Source: Entamoeba histolytica HM-1:IMSS (taxonomy: Eukaryota > Evosea > Mastigamoebida > Endamoebidae). Taken from it: a stretch of 64,000 nucleotides of DNA. Below, piece by piece: positions 19,441 through 30,490 of the stretch. Every line of letters starts with the position of its first letter. The first letter of the stretch is position 1. The DNA is taken from positions 66,786 through 130,785 of the forward strand of contig NW_001914863.1 in assembly GCF_000208925.1 (NCBI RefSeq), read 5' to 3'. Position numbers and translations under genes: made by a program. The notes under the pieces are model-generated. The model made no database searches. It saw nothing but the letters and a program-made list of their open reading frames with translations, and was not told the origin of the DNA.

Positions 19441-22400
19441 TTATCCATTGTAAGTAGCTGCATTAGTTGCTTCATTATCTGCTCCAACATATTCTGCATT
19501 TTCATTAGTTGTTGTAATGGCATTCTTCATAGCTGATGAAACAAGTTGATAAGTCTTAAATAATCCAATAGAAACAACAATTAATGCAACTACGACTGCA
19601 ACTACAACTACAGCAACAGTAGTTGCAGCTGCAATAGCTCCAACATTATTAATTTCTCCTGCGAGAATACACTCGGTGTGATTATTAAGTTGTTGTGTTC
19701 TATCTGTTTGATTCCAAACACGACAATTACCACATGCATCAAGATCATAATATTCTTTATCTGTTTCTCCATACATAGTAAGAACTGATGAACCGTCAAG
19801 ATATGAACATTGACAATAGAAACATCTTCCTTGATTTGGTGTGATTGTTGGGAATTCTTCTGAAACAGTACATGTTTTCTTTGTGTAAATAGTTTCTCCA
19901 GTTGTTTGATCACATGTTGCAGTTTCGCATGGATTTCTTGGTTTTGGATCAATATTTGATCGTTCTGTATCAATTTCCCATTTATGTGTGATTTTTCCAT
20001 CACTTCCTTTACTCTCAACACATTTATATTTCAAACATGCATTGTTAAGTTCAACTCCTGATTTAGTTCTAAAATGTTCACTATCTAATGATGGATCATC
20101 AGTAAGTTGTACAAATTTACAAAGATATGTAGTACCATCACATTCTCCTGTCATTGCTTTACATCCATAATCTACTTCTGTGTTTTGATTACATTTTTCT
20201 ACATCAGCAATAATTGGACAACTATTATCATTTTGACAAACAGTACTTGCACATTCTACTTGCTCAATTCCTTCTTTTCCTTCAATGAATGCTTTACGTG
20301 CATCTTCTATTCTCTTATTGTTAGTGTCACATGTTGTTTTTCCAGTATCTTTACATGTTGTTGTTTTTATTCCATCTTTTTCTGTAATAACAATCTCTTG
20401 AATCTTACATTCAATAGGTTGACAATCAAAGTTAGGATCAATAATGCAATTGTTATTCTTACATTTGAATGGAACTCCTCCATTCTTAGTCTCTTCTGCA
20501 CACAAATCAATTTCTTCTACTTTTTCTTTAGTTTCAGTTAATGAACATGTTTTACATTCTCTTGTTGTTATTTCGTATGTACAATATGCTTCTTTGTCTG
20601 CCTCTTTCATAAATTCTTCACTTTGTGGTAAATGAAGTTTATAACTAGTTAAATTGAATAATGAACTGTAATGATAGGTAGCTGTAACATATGCTTGACA
20701 TGGTAAATAGAATTTATAAATTTCTCCAAAATTATCATCATTAGCTAAACAATCAACATAGGTTCTTGGAATGCATTGTTCATTGACACAATCTTTTGGA
20801 ATATTGTATTGATATTCTTTTCCATCTTCTAAAGTGACTTTACGTTCTAATTTTTGATCTTTGCATTTCTCTACAAATTTACCTTTTTCGCATACTGAAC
20901 ATGATGGTGTTGGCTTAACAGTTGCTTTACATGTTCCTGTTTTTGAGTCATATGTATATGTTCTGTATGTAGTATCAGCTGGACATGTTAAACTAGAACA
21001 TTCAGCACAAATATCATTATCTGATTTAGAAGAAGTTTTATCTTTTTCAAATACGCAAGAATAAGAATTATCTCCATTTGGTTGACACTTACCATTAAAG
21101 TTTCCACATTGTGATTTACGTGAATCACAATCATCATGATATGTAATAACATTATCTGTTCCCATTGAACAATATCCACATCCTACATTAGAAACATCAC
21201 CAACTGCTTGAACAACACATTGTCCATTCAAACATGTAGCTGAGTAATATGGTTTACACATAGTTTCAGATTTACCATCTTGAGCAAATTCAATCTTAGT
21301 GTTTGAACAATCAACATTCTCCCAATATGTTGTTTTACTTGTCTTATTACATCTCTTAATAAGACATCCATCTCTAACAAGATCTTCTGTACATTCAGAG
21401 ACAATACATTTTGGTTTATCTCCAGTATAATCACAAATTTCATGTTTACTAGAATCACAATAATTACCATTTTCTACCTTATTACATTTACATTGATTAC
21501 CAGTTGATGCATCACATTTACATACTGATCCTGTAGAATCTCCACCACATGATGAGTATGTATCACATGATAATCTGTTCTCACACATACCTGTATTGAG
21601 ATTACACTTAGCTACATAACATGACATTTCAATGTATGGTGATGTTTTTACACATACCTTTTCTTGAACAGTACATCTTTGTTCTGAATCACAAACATAT
21701 TCTTGACAGTTAGTAGTTTTTCCTGTACACAAATTTCCGTGTTTATATTTCTTACAAAAACCAGTAGTTTCATCACATGTATAACTCCAACAATATCCAT
21801 CAGAACTTGGTTTTTGATCTGCTTCACAATTAGCTTTTTGTTTACATACTTCCTTTAGATTATTATCGTCATCACAATATGGTACCATGCATTTCACTTT
21901 TGGTTCACAAGATGCGTTATATTTTGTAACAACACATCCTTCAAGATCTTTACATTCATATAAACCTACACATGTTGCTGGACATTCTTTCTTTGCTTTT
22001 GGTTTAGCTTTAGGCCATGGAATACATGATCCTGTTTCTACATCACAGGATGTATAGAAACAATCATTCTCACAACACATTGGACATGTGCATCTATTCA
22101 TTGCATCACAAAATCCTGAACATTTATCTCTATCACATCTTTCTGTTAAATTAGCTCTAATTCCTTTGAAAAGTTCATCAATAGTAGTTGATACTTCACT
22201 ATTACTTGTGAATTCATGATAATGTGGTCCAAGTGAAACAAGTTTCAAAGCACTATATGTAATCTTTGAGTCTTTATTTCTATTAAGAACAACAGTATGA
22301 ACTGAAATATTCTTTCTATCAAATTCTGTTTCTGCATTAAATTCTGATCCAAGTGCATTGTCCATTAACACAACCATAGTTCCTCTTTTGATTTTCTTGT

Positions 22401-23301
22401 CAGAAATCATTTTGAATAAGTCATTCTTAGCAATATTAACAAGTGGATCAACTTGTCCTTGTCCTGCTGTGTATTTGACAAGTGTTTCATATTTCAAATC
22501 TTTTAATTTAATATTATCAGTTGCATATGAATCTCCTTTAAGATAATAGATTGTTACTCCATCGACTGTTGTTAATTGACTTAAAACGGATAATTTTTCT
22601 TGAAGTGATTTAATGACTGTAGAATCAGTAATACCAAGAATAATTGCAAGATGTGTATTAACATTATTCTTATGAACATCAATGATACATTTTGATGTAG
22701 TGTTTGTATTATATTGATCAATAAAGTCTTTATTCTCATTGTTAAATGATCTGAATGTAATTGATCTTCCTCCAATGAAATCCATTCTACAAACATCATA
22801 TGCTTCAGTTTTTGTTGCATATGTCATTTTTGTATTTAAATAAACATAAGCCAATGGTCTTTTAGCTGCATATTTAAAACAAGTTTTTCCATTAATATCT
22901 ACACTTTCAATTTGTTGTTCATCAACTGGAACATTGTCCCAATCAACTTCATATTTTTCAATTGGATATGCATATTCTTTTTGACAAAAATCTTGTTTAT
23001 CAAGGTTTTTAATGTTATTCAATTGTTGAGCGTTAAGATTATGATCTTCATTGATAATATATTTATAACATTCTTTATTACCCTTGGTTGTTTCACAAGT
23101 AGTCCATACAAAATGTCTCCATGGTTGCATAGCTAAATAATAGAAAACATCATATTGGTGAGTGTAAGAATGATACCATGAACCTGCATTCTTTCCACGA
23201 GACATAATACCAAGGTCATAATAATCAATATCTGCTGAAAATTCATTAAGTTTATCTGCAAGACAACATAATAATAAGATATTTAATAATAATAATTTCA
23301 T
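19441..23301 (-). CDS. HGL: Galactose/N-acetylgalactosamine-inhibitable lectin heavy subunit (Hgl, 170 kDa)
   Basis: This 1286-aa protein is complete and starts at ATG 23301. A signal peptide ([15 protein letters not shown]) precedes a tryptophan/cysteine-poor N-terminal region (to about 370). A very long cysteine-rich region follows, with many CxxxC and CxC units, and contains the carbohydrate-recognition part (known in the family at about residues 900-1000). One membrane helix spans about 1220-1248, and the 38-residue cytoplasmic tail ends ATNAATYNG. Family knowledge: Hgl pairs by disulfide with a GPI-anchored light subunit and associates with Igl; it binds Gal/GalNAc on host mucins and cells, and its tail signals inward. 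No frame damage. Its length and tail agree with the E. histolytica group. Short antisense frames inside it are shadows. Confidence 0.97.
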   Translation of the reverse strand: MKLLLLNILLLCCLADKLNEFSADIDYYDLGIMSRGKNAGSWYHSYTHQYDVFYYLAMQPWRHFVWTTCETTKGNKECYKYIINEDHNLNAQQLNNIKNLDKQDFCQKEYAYPIEKYEVDWDNVPVDEQQIESVDINGKTCFKYAAKRPLAYVYLNTKMTYATKTEAYDVCRMDFIGGRSITFRSFNNENKDFIDQYNTNTTSKCIIDVHKNNVNTHLAIILGITDSTVIKSLQEKLSVLSQLTTVDGVTIYYLKGDSYATDNIKLKDLKYETLVKYTAGQGQVDPLVNIAKNDLFKMISDKKIKRGTMVVLMDNALGSEFNAETEFDRKNISVHTVVLNRNKDSKITYSALKLVSLGPHYHEFTSNSEVSTTIDELFKGIRANLTERCDRDKCSGFCDAMNRCTCPMCCENDCFYTSCDVETGSCIPWPKAKPKAKKECPATCVGLYECKDLEGCVVTKYNASCEPKVKCMVPYCDDDNNLKEVCKQKANCEADQKPSSDGYCWSYTCDETTGFCKKYKHGNLCTGKTTNCQEYVCDSEQRCTVQEKVCVKTSPYIEMSCYVAKCNLNTGMCENRLSCDTYSSCGGDSTGSVCKCDASTGNQCKCNKVENGNYCDSSKHEICDYTGDKPKCIVSECTEDLVRDGCLIKRCNKTSKTTYWENVDCSNTKIEFAQDGKSETMCKPYYSATCLNGQCVVQAVGDVSNVGCGYCSMGTDNVITYHDDCDSRKSQCGNFNGKCQPNGDNSYSCVFEKDKTSSKSDNDICAECSSLTCPADTTYRTYTYDSKTGTCKATVKPTPSCSVCEKGKFVEKCKDQKLERKVTLEDGKEYQYNIPKDCVNEQCIPRTYVDCLANDDNFGEIYKFYLPCQAYVTATYHYSSLFNLTSYKLHLPQSEEFMKEADKEAYCTYEITTRECKTCSLTETKEKVEEIDLCAEETKNGGVPFKCKNNNCIIDPNFDCQPIECKIQEIVITEKDGIKTTTCKDTGKTTCDTNNKRIEDARKAFIEGKEGIEQVECASTVCQNDNSCPIIADVEKCNQNTEVDYGCKAMTGECDGTTYLCKFVQLTDDPSLDSEHFRTKSGVELNNACLKYKCVESKGSDGKITHKWEIDTERSNIDPKPRNPCETATCDQTTGETIYTKKTCTVSEEFPTITPNQGRCFYCQCSYLDGSSVLTMYGETDKEYYDLDACGNCRVWNQTDRTQQLNNHTECILAGEINNVGAIAAATTVAVVVVAVVVALIVVSIGLFKTYQLVSSAMKNAITTTNENAEYVGADNEATNAATYNG

Positions 23302-23305
23302 ATCC

Positions 23306-23340
23306 TGAATTTTTAAAGTTCATTGAGTTGTTTAAATTAT
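23306..23340 (-). promoter_or_regulatory. hgl core promoter: initiator, GAAC box and TATA-like box
   Basis: Just upstream of the hgl start codon, on the minus strand, three Entamoeba core elements occur. AAAAATTCA (23306-23314) is an exact initiator match. AATGAACT (23317-23324) is an exact GAAC match. An ATAATTTAAAC sequence (23330-23340) sits in the position of the GTATTTAAA TATA-like element. The start of transcription should therefore lie only a few bases before the ATG. Confidence 0.85.
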
Positions 23341-24647
23341 CTTATTTTTCCTTTTGTTTTTCAGAACTTGTTCTATTCTCTTATTTTCTTTTCAAGAGAG
23401 TTTATTTTTGGATTATTAACACCTAAAAACGAAATTACTTTTTTCAACTTCTTCCTTTTTACTCTTTTTTTTAAATTATTTCAAATAATAATAAATTATT
23501 TCGAACTTATTTTAAAAATAAGGAAATTAAAGTAAAAGTCATCAACGTTTTTCAAACTTTTTTTTTGATTTAAAAAAAGAAAATATTTTAAATTAAAAAA
23601 AATACCTTTTTCATATTTTATTACTTTTTGTTTATTTAAATTAAAAATTTTAACATTTTTCAAATAAACCAAGTTGTTATAAAATAGAATTTCTTTAATT
23701 ATATTCGTCACCAACAAACATTGTTGAGTTGAGACTAATTCATGTCAACTATAATTATTACATAGAAATTTAATTAAATTAAACAGGATATCCTAACTAA
23801 AAATAAATAGTTTCATAATTTAAATATTTTCGATGATGTGTTCTTCCTTTTTGTAATTTATTACTTCAATACTCCATTTTTTTAATCCTTTTCATTTTAT
23901 TTTTTATTTTTTAAAAAAAGTGTTTTAATATTCCTTAGACTTATTTTTTCTAAAATAACATTATTTTTTCTTTTTATCTCTTTTCAACTAACTCTTTCTT
24001 TAAAAAATTATGAAAAATACATGTCTGACATTCTATTATTTAATACCCTCCCCTTTTTATTTACAACAAAGTTAAATAAACTGGGGATAGTTTCAATTTA
24101 TGACTTAAAGAAATAATTTTTGTTGGTGTTATTACCATGTTATAATGTGATGACTTATATATACTTCAATGGTATAATATATGATTTAATCTTCCTCTCA
24201 AATAAGATATGATACATCATTTGTTTATTTTATCTTCTCCACAGAATAAATAATGGAATAACTGACTTAATGTTGAATTAATATGTAGGCACTTATCCCA
24301 AATTCTTTTATTGCATTGAAAGTACAAATGATAATCGTTCCATTTATCTTAAAGTACTTGGTAAAGGAAGAAGAGTTATTTCTTCTCACAAAAACAAGTT
24401 AACTCATTGAATTATTTCTAATTCTCATTAAAACGAATAATAAATACATTTGAAATTTTTAACAAATGAAAAATTATTAAAAAAAATTGATAAATAAATA
24501 ATAATTTGTGATAAATAAGAATAAAGAAGTGTTAAGATAAAAGACAAAAATGATTGAATAAATTTCTTCAAAACAAAAAGATAAAAAAGGAAAAGAAGAA
24601 ATATATTTTAAAATGATTGAAAAATTGATTCAAATTAAGAAAATAAA
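23341..24647. other. Gene-free region upstream of hgl
   Basis: About 1.3 kb with no credible gene on either strand; the frames present are T- or A-run artefacts. Further hgl upstream regulatory elements are expected in the part nearest the gene, but I could not identify individual ones. The far part is the 3' flank of the SEY1 gene. Confidence 0.5.
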
Positions 24648-27527
24648 TCAAAACTCATTTGCTTCTTTTATTTTATTAAGAGAAGAAGTAGTAGTAGGAT
24701 TTCGTTTGATGAACATTGATTGAGACTTAGTAAATGAAGCTGACATAGGCATAACTTTCATTGATTGAGTTTCTCTTTTGGGTAATGGATGTAAAGGTTT
24801 TCTAATAGGTTTTTCATCTTGACTGACTAATTTAAAAGCATCATCAAAAGAATTTAATGAGTCAATGTTATCCATTGTAACATCACCCATAACAGAAGGT
24901 TGTTTTTTATGAGTTAAAAGAATAGAGGATTTAGGTTTATCGTCTTGAGTTTTCTTTTGAGGTCTTTTTCTTTTTGGAGCTTCAGGTTTAGGTAAGAGAT
25001 TTTTAAATAATCCAAGGTCTTGAATTAGATAAAGGACACTTGACCAAGAAATACTAAGAATATAAGAAATAACAGAGTCAATCAAATAAGCATAACCTAT
25101 TTTATTTAATGAATAAATGATACCAATAATAATTAAAGTTAATGCAAGTAATGTAGGAGATTTAAATACATATACTATATTATCAAATGATAAAAATGCA
25201 ATTAGAAGAATTAACCACATTGGAGTTTTTGAATGAACAGTAATAGCAGCAAGTTCTTGTTGTGCTCTGATAAAATTAGATTCAGCCATATTTTGAAATC
25301 CTTCATAAATACTAAGTCTTTCACTTAAAGAAAAAAGAACTTTAGTTTGATCAATAGTTCCATTTTCTGGTTCTTCAATGATCATTTTTTTACCAGTTGC
25401 AGGGTTAATAGAAATAAAAGATAATTCATCATCTTTAGGATCCATTCTAATATAAGAAAATAAGTCAAGAATTTTTTCAGCTTCTTCTTTAGCTTTAAAG
25501 AATGGTTTACTAAGATCTTCATTTTGTTTCCATTTTTTTGGTAAACCTTCATCGTCTAATCTAAAGATGGAAATAAATTTATTTTCCATTAAATTACTAA
25601 CAAATCCTGGTCTTTCTAATATTGTAGATCTTACAGCATCAATAATATAAACTTGAAGTTCATTTAATTTTTTTTCAACATCATCTTTATTCATTTTTAA
25701 TGAATTAATCATTCCATTTTCTAATTCTTGAAGGTTTTGACTTGTAGTTTCAATAACAACTTTTCTAACTTGTTCCCACATATTTTGATTTGATTGTTCA
25801 AATAAAGGAAGAAGAAGTGGTTTCATAATGTTTTGTAAATGCTTTTTAAAATGAGTCATTAAAGCTTCAATAAGGTCTCTTCTTCCAATTTCATATAATT
25901 TATTAATAAATCTATCTAATGTATTAATTTCTATTTCAAAATTATTTTCAATATTAGAAGGAACGCTTTGAGTTGATATTTTTTCCCATTCATTTTTAAT
26001 TGTACTATTAAAATCATCCATTTGTTCTGCATATCCAGCATATTTTGTTGGATCAAAAAGAGAAGATTGTTCTGTGATATATTGATTTTTTAAAGTGAAA
26101 TAACTTGTAGTAAGCATTGTTTTAATATAGTTAATAGCAAGAGTCATTTGAGTTTGAAACAAATATGATATTTCATTTAACATTTTTTCACTAAGAAGAT
26201 CAGCTTTTTCTTTAACAACTCTATCGAGATATTTAGATGCAACATTCATAAATTCTTTCATTTTTTTATCATATAAACAATCACAAAATATCTTAAAATT
26301 ATTAAAAATATGTTTTTCAGAATGTTGTAGTTTAATTTCTTCTATTTCTTTTTCAAATTCATTAAAAATATTTTCAATCAATTCATCACATCTAAATCTT
26401 GCTAACATTTCTTTTTGACTTGGAAGGTCAAGATCTTTATTAGATTTAATTGCACTCCATACTTGTTTTGTAAATAATGCTAATCCATCTGCTGGAATTT
26501 CTTTATTATAAATAGGTCTAAAATAAGTATTTTGATTTTTACAATCAAATCTTTTTTTTAATTCTTTTGCTTCTTGAATAAATAATTCTTTATCATGTTT
26601 AAAATGAGGTAATGATGTAAATTCTAAATCAAAAAACTTATCAATAGGTGCACGTTTAAAACATTCTGGGCGTGCAACACTTTCCCAAATTTTCATAATA
26701 TCTTCTAATAATACACTTTTAGTATTTTCAAATGGTTTTCTTTGATCTCTATCACGAATAACAAAAAGAATTAATGTTTTAGGTGAATCTTCTTTTTGAA
26801 ATAGTTGTAAATTAAGTTCAAATATATTCTTTAATAATGACATATTTGATGCTCCATATCTACCAACATCATGTGACCATATATTAACCATTAAAACACT
26901 ACAAACTGATAAACTAAATAATGATATTTTTCTTTCAAATGATAAATCATCTTCTCTTATTGATCCATCTGACCCTTCTAAATCCATAATTATAATATCT
27001 TTTCTATCCCCAACTAGTCCTAACCAAACTCCTCTTGTTGTTCTTTGTCTTCCATTCTTTTCATTTAATACTGCAAAGTCTGTATCAAATAAATAATTTA
27101 ATAATGTTGATTTTCCACTATTTTGTGGTCCAAGAATGCTTAACATATTATAATTAAATCCTAATTCTTTAAATTTTGTATTTTCTTGAATAAACTCTTC
27201 AAATGTGATTCTATCTTTTTGGTTTTCATCTGCAAAAATCCCTTCTTGATCAATAATTTGCATACATGGATAATTTTCTTTTTCTTTCTTTTCTTCTTCT
27301 TCTTTTATTTCTTCTTCTTCAACTTTCATATTTTCTTTTTCTTCTTCTTTAAGTTCTGCTTTAATATTTTCTGCAATAATATCTTCATCTCTTGTTTTTA
27401 TTAAATTAACTTTATTCATATCAATCCCTGGTGCTTTTTTCTTTTCTGAATTATTTTCTACTTCGTCTTCTTCTTTTTTTAACATTTCTACTCTCAATTG
27501 GTTGTGAAATACATCTGACTCTTGCAT
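24648..27527 (-). CDS. SEY1: SEY1/RHD3 family dynamin-like GTPase (ER membrane fusion)
   Basis: This 959-aa protein starts at ATG 27527. The N-terminal 80 residues are an acidic K/E extension. The GTPase domain (about 115-345) has P-loop GPQNSGKST, an RQRTTRG switch I region, the DLEGSDG motif and the RDRDQRK segment, all diagnostic of Sey1/RHD3 rather than atlastin proper. A long helical bundle follows, then a two-helix membrane hairpin (about 770-810), then a basic proline-containing cytosolic tail of about 150 residues. Family knowledge: it tethers and fuses ER tubules by GTP hydrolysis. The charged N-terminal extension and the long tail are longer than in yeast Sey1 (about 780 aa). Confidence 0.93.
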   Translation of the reverse strand: MQESDVFHNQLRVEMLKKEEDEVENNSEKKKAPGIDMNKVNLIKTRDEDIIAENIKAELKEEEKENMKVEEEEIKEEEEKKEKENYPCMQIIDQEGIFADENQKDRITFEEFIQENTKFKELGFNYNMLSILGPQNSGKSTLLNYLFDTDFAVLNEKNGRQRTTRGVWLGLVGDRKDIIIMDLEGSDGSIREDDLSFERKISLFSLSVCSVLMVNIWSHDVGRYGASNMSLLKNIFELNLQLFQKEDSPKTLILFVIRDRDQRKPFENTKSVLLEDIMKIWESVARPECFKRAPIDKFFDLEFTSLPHFKHDKELFIQEAKELKKRFDCKNQNTYFRPIYNKEIPADGLALFTKQVWSAIKSNKDLDLPSQKEMLARFRCDELIENIFNEFEKEIEEIKLQHSEKHIFNNFKIFCDCLYDKKMKEFMNVASKYLDRVVKEKADLLSEKMLNEISYLFQTQMTLAINYIKTMLTTSYFTLKNQYITEQSSLFDPTKYAGYAEQMDDFNSTIKNEWEKISTQSVPSNIENNFEIEINTLDRFINKLYEIGRRDLIEALMTHFKKHLQNIMKPLLLPLFEQSNQNMWEQVRKVVIETTSQNLQELENGMINSLKMNKDDVEKKLNELQVYIIDAVRSTILERPGFVSNLMENKFISIFRLDDEGLPKKWKQNEDLSKPFFKAKEEAEKILDLFSYIRMDPKDDELSFISINPATGKKMIIEEPENGTIDQTKVLFSLSERLSIYEGFQNMAESNFIRAQQELAAITVHSKTPMWLILLIAFLSFDNIVYVFKSPTLLALTLIIIGIIYSLNKIGYAYLIDSVISYILSISWSSVLYLIQDLGLFKNLLPKPEAPKRKRPQKKTQDDKPKSSILLTHKKQPSVMGDVTMDNIDSLNSFDDAFKLVSQDEKPIRKPLHPLPKRETQSMKVMPMSASFTKSQSMFIKRNPTTTSSLNKIKEANEF

Positions 27528-27702
27528 ATTCTCCTTATTCTTTTTAAGTTTCTTTCGTTTTGTTTTATACTAAAAATTATTTTTTTTTCTTTATTTTTTA
27601 TTAAAAAATAAAAATAATTGAAATTTTCTTTTTTAGAATTAGGAATATTCGTCATTATTGTCATCATTATTTATTTTCTCCTTCCCTTCTTCCTCTTCTC
27701 TT

Positions 27703-30345
27703 TTAAATTTCTTTCATTAAGCCATTATCATTTTCTGGTGTTAATTCTTCTTGAACTTCATTTCCTTCTTCTTTGGTAAATTCTTCTGTATTGATATTTG
27801 TTTGTTGGTCAATATCTTTTCTAATGTAATACAACACATAAGCATTCTTTGAAACAATATTTTCTTTTGTTCCTTCAATCTTTGAAGTGGTTGAGTCATT
27901 AAAATCATACCAATCATTTCCAACACGAGCAGATGCAACATAATGTCCACCACCAAGAGAACCCATATGATTAGTAACACCATATAAATTATAAATTGGA
28001 GGTGTTGTTGGGTCATAGTGTTTAACAAAACGAGTAAGATCTAATGACTCAATTGGGAAATCAACAAATGTAGTAATTTTATCACGAGAATATCCATTGC
28101 TATTACCAAATCTTTTTAAATGAATAATAAGTATTTGATTAGTACTCCAAAGATCAACTTTTTTATGTGATGGTTGGTGTTCTTTACATTTAGAACAATA
28201 CACTTTATTATTTTCATCCATTAATTCTTCTACTTCAAATGCTTCAAAACATTCTTCAAGAGTAACAGGATCACCATCAATTTGATTATAACGATATGAC
28301 AATCCTCTGTCATATAAATATTTAAATGTTCCACTATCAATACTTTGACATTGAATAATATTTTCATGTTCTTCGTTAAATTCAAAATACCATTTTTTTT
28401 CTTCAATTTCTTGTTCTTTTTCTAATTGTTCTTCTTGTTCTTTTTCTAATTGTTTATTATTAAAAATTAAAGTACCATTATTTTGATTTTCTTTAATATT
28501 ATTATTCATATTATCTTCTTCATCTTCTTCATCTTCATGAATTTTTTTATTAGAAAGAATAGTTTTTGAGTCCCAAGCATTTACGTTGTTTTTATAAGTA
28601 TCTTTAAATAATTCAAATATTTTTTCATCAACAATTTCTTTATTAATTGATTTACCAAACACAATTGGTATTCTATATTGTCTATATGAAGCATATTTTA
28701 TTAAACAATCATAAACAATAAAATCAGATTCATTGTCTTGTTTTTCAATAATACCATATTCCATGTCTTTTTCTAATTTACCATTTGTTATTATTTTTTC
28801 AACCTTTTTTTCATATCCAAATTGTACAATAACAAAATTATTTGGATTTGTATTTAAACAAATATCTTTTGTTGATTCTTCAATAATTTCTTCAATGTTT
28901 TTTCCTTTAATATTTATTTTAATTGTTTTAGTATTTTGATAATTCTTATCACAAACATAAATTGATACTGAGTTTTGTTTATTTGGAATTGCAAGTGATA
29001 AGAATACATATGGATCAAATCTCATATTGGTATTATGACAAACATCACAAATAACTTTACTTTTAAGTTGTGCTGCAAATAAGTCTGTAATAATTGAATC
29101 ATTTCTTTGTTTATATCTATTCCATTCAGCCACAGCCCATTCATCATCTGGTTCATTATTATAATCTGGTGTTTCAACATATGGTTTCTTTAAAACACGA
29201 TTTAAATCTTCATGTATTCCATCAATTAAATATGCTACTAATTCTTGTGAATCATGTTGTTGATATCCACTAAATTGTGGTGCAAATTCTCCAATAGCAA
29301 ATTTAAATTCTTTAGGAGAAATAGTAGAATATCCTGACCAATATTTTCTTAATAATTGACTCCATTGTTCAACTAATTTACCTGATGTTCCTAATGGATT
29401 ATTTAAATTAATATCTTTTTTCCAATCATCTTTTTGAAAGAATTGAACTAATGGAGTTGTATGAATTAAACATTGAATAGCAGAATTCATATAACATGTA
29501 TTTCCTAAATTATGTAATCCACAAACACCTTTTATTCCATTTGGTTCTTCTTCATTTCTAATTCCATAATATCCAGAATATTTTGAACTAACATTTGATT
29601 CATATGGATAATTTATATTTGGTATTGTTGGTTGTTTTTCAATAATTTGAACATGAACTTTATTTAATTCATTTGAATCAATAAGAATTGATGATATAAT
29701 ATTTTCTAAATCTTCTACTTCTTCTTCTTCATTTTTCATTACTTTAACTTTATAATTTGTAAAGTTAACATCAATTTGAAAGTCTTTTTGTAATTTCTCA
29801 ATTGCTTTTGAAATAGTAATATTTTTATATATTTCTCCTATATATTCACTTTTATTTTCTTTATGATCAAGTCCAATAAAATGAAAAACAACAGTTAAAT
29901 GTATTGGAATACTTTCTTTAATAATATGTTCTTGTGTTTTATAAATATAAACTTTAGGTAATTTAGGAAATTTGATATCTTCATCAAAAAATCCATAGAG
30001 TGTTTTTATCATTTTCTTATTCTTTTTACTAATTAATAAATAATCTATGTTCTCTTTTACTTCTCCTTTGAGATATCCATTTTCATCACTTAATCCTAAT
30101 GCTGTATCTATTTTAGGTAATTTATATAATTTTTCCATTTCTTGTTTATCTTGTTCATTTAATGAACTATAAGCAACTGCTGCATCATGAATATTCTTTA
30201 CAAATGTTATTGGTACAGCAAAATACTTTTTTGTTTTACCATCATGGATACTATTCATATAATTTGTTGGAAATTTGTTCTCCCTTTTAAGATGAGTAAT
30301 TGCAACATAGAAGTCTGTGAAAGGATTTGTATTGAACCAATTCAT
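27703..30345 (-). CDS. Ubiquitin-specific protease (USP4/USP15-like) with DUSP domain
   Basis: This 880-aa protein starts at ATG 30345. The N-terminal portion (about 1-120) resembles a DUSP domain, followed by a ubiquitin-like region. The catalytic USP domain has its Cys box GLHNLGNTCYMN (C284) and His box GGHYVASAR (H801), followed by YDFNDS with the third catalytic residue. A zinc ribbon of the fingers is visible as CDVC and CSKC pairs. A long acidic insertion (around residues 590-660, with E/Q repeats) splits the catalytic domain, as in USP4/11/15. Function: removal of ubiquitin from substrates in cytosol or nucleus. All catalytic residues are present. Confidence 0.92.
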   Translation of the reverse strand: MNWFNTNPFTDFYVAITHLKRENKFPTNYMNSIHDGKTKKYFAVPITFVKNIHDAAVAYSSLNEQDKQEMEKLYKLPKIDTALGLSDENGYLKGEVKENIDYLLISKKNKKMIKTLYGFFDEDIKFPKLPKVYIYKTQEHIIKESIPIHLTVVFHFIGLDHKENKSEYIGEIYKNITISKAIEKLQKDFQIDVNFTNYKVKVMKNEEEEVEDLENIISSILIDSNELNKVHVQIIEKQPTIPNINYPYESNVSSKYSGYYGIRNEEEPNGIKGVCGLHNLGNTCYMNSAIQCLIHTTPLVQFFQKDDWKKDINLNNPLGTSGKLVEQWSQLLRKYWSGYSTISPKEFKFAIGEFAPQFSGYQQHDSQELVAYLIDGIHEDLNRVLKKPYVETPDYNNEPDDEWAVAEWNRYKQRNDSIITDLFAAQLKSKVICDVCHNTNMRFDPYVFLSLAIPNKQNSVSIYVCDKNYQNTKTIKINIKGKNIEEIIEESTKDICLNTNPNNFVIVQFGYEKKVEKIITNGKLEKDMEYGIIEKQDNESDFIVYDCLIKYASYRQYRIPIVFGKSINKEIVDEKIFELFKDTYKNNVNAWDSKTILSNKKIHEDEEDEEDNMNNNIKENQNNGTLIFNNKQLEKEQEEQLEKEQEIEEKKWYFEFNEEHENIIQCQSIDSGTFKYLYDRGLSYRYNQIDGDPVTLEECFEAFEVEELMDENNKVYCSKCKEHQPSHKKVDLWSTNQILIIHLKRFGNSNGYSRDKITTFVDFPIESLDLTRFVKHYDPTTPPIYNLYGVTNHMGSLGGGHYVASARVGNDWYDFNDSTTSKIEGTKENIVSKNAYVLYYIRKDIDQQTNINTEEFTKEEGNEVQEELTPENDNGLMKEI

Positions 30346-30490
30346 ACTTATCTAATAATATTTCTATTTCAAGTTCTTCTGTTTTAATCTTTTTCTTTGA
30401 GGATTAACTTTACCATTAGAAAAAAAGAAACGAGATAAAAAAAATGAAAAAATGAAAAAATAAAAAAAATAAAAAAAATAAAAATGAAAA

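Noticed and set aside
19608..23136. Several antisense and alternate frames inside the Hgl gene
   Set aside because: They mirror the cysteine-rich codons of Hgl and have no independent features.
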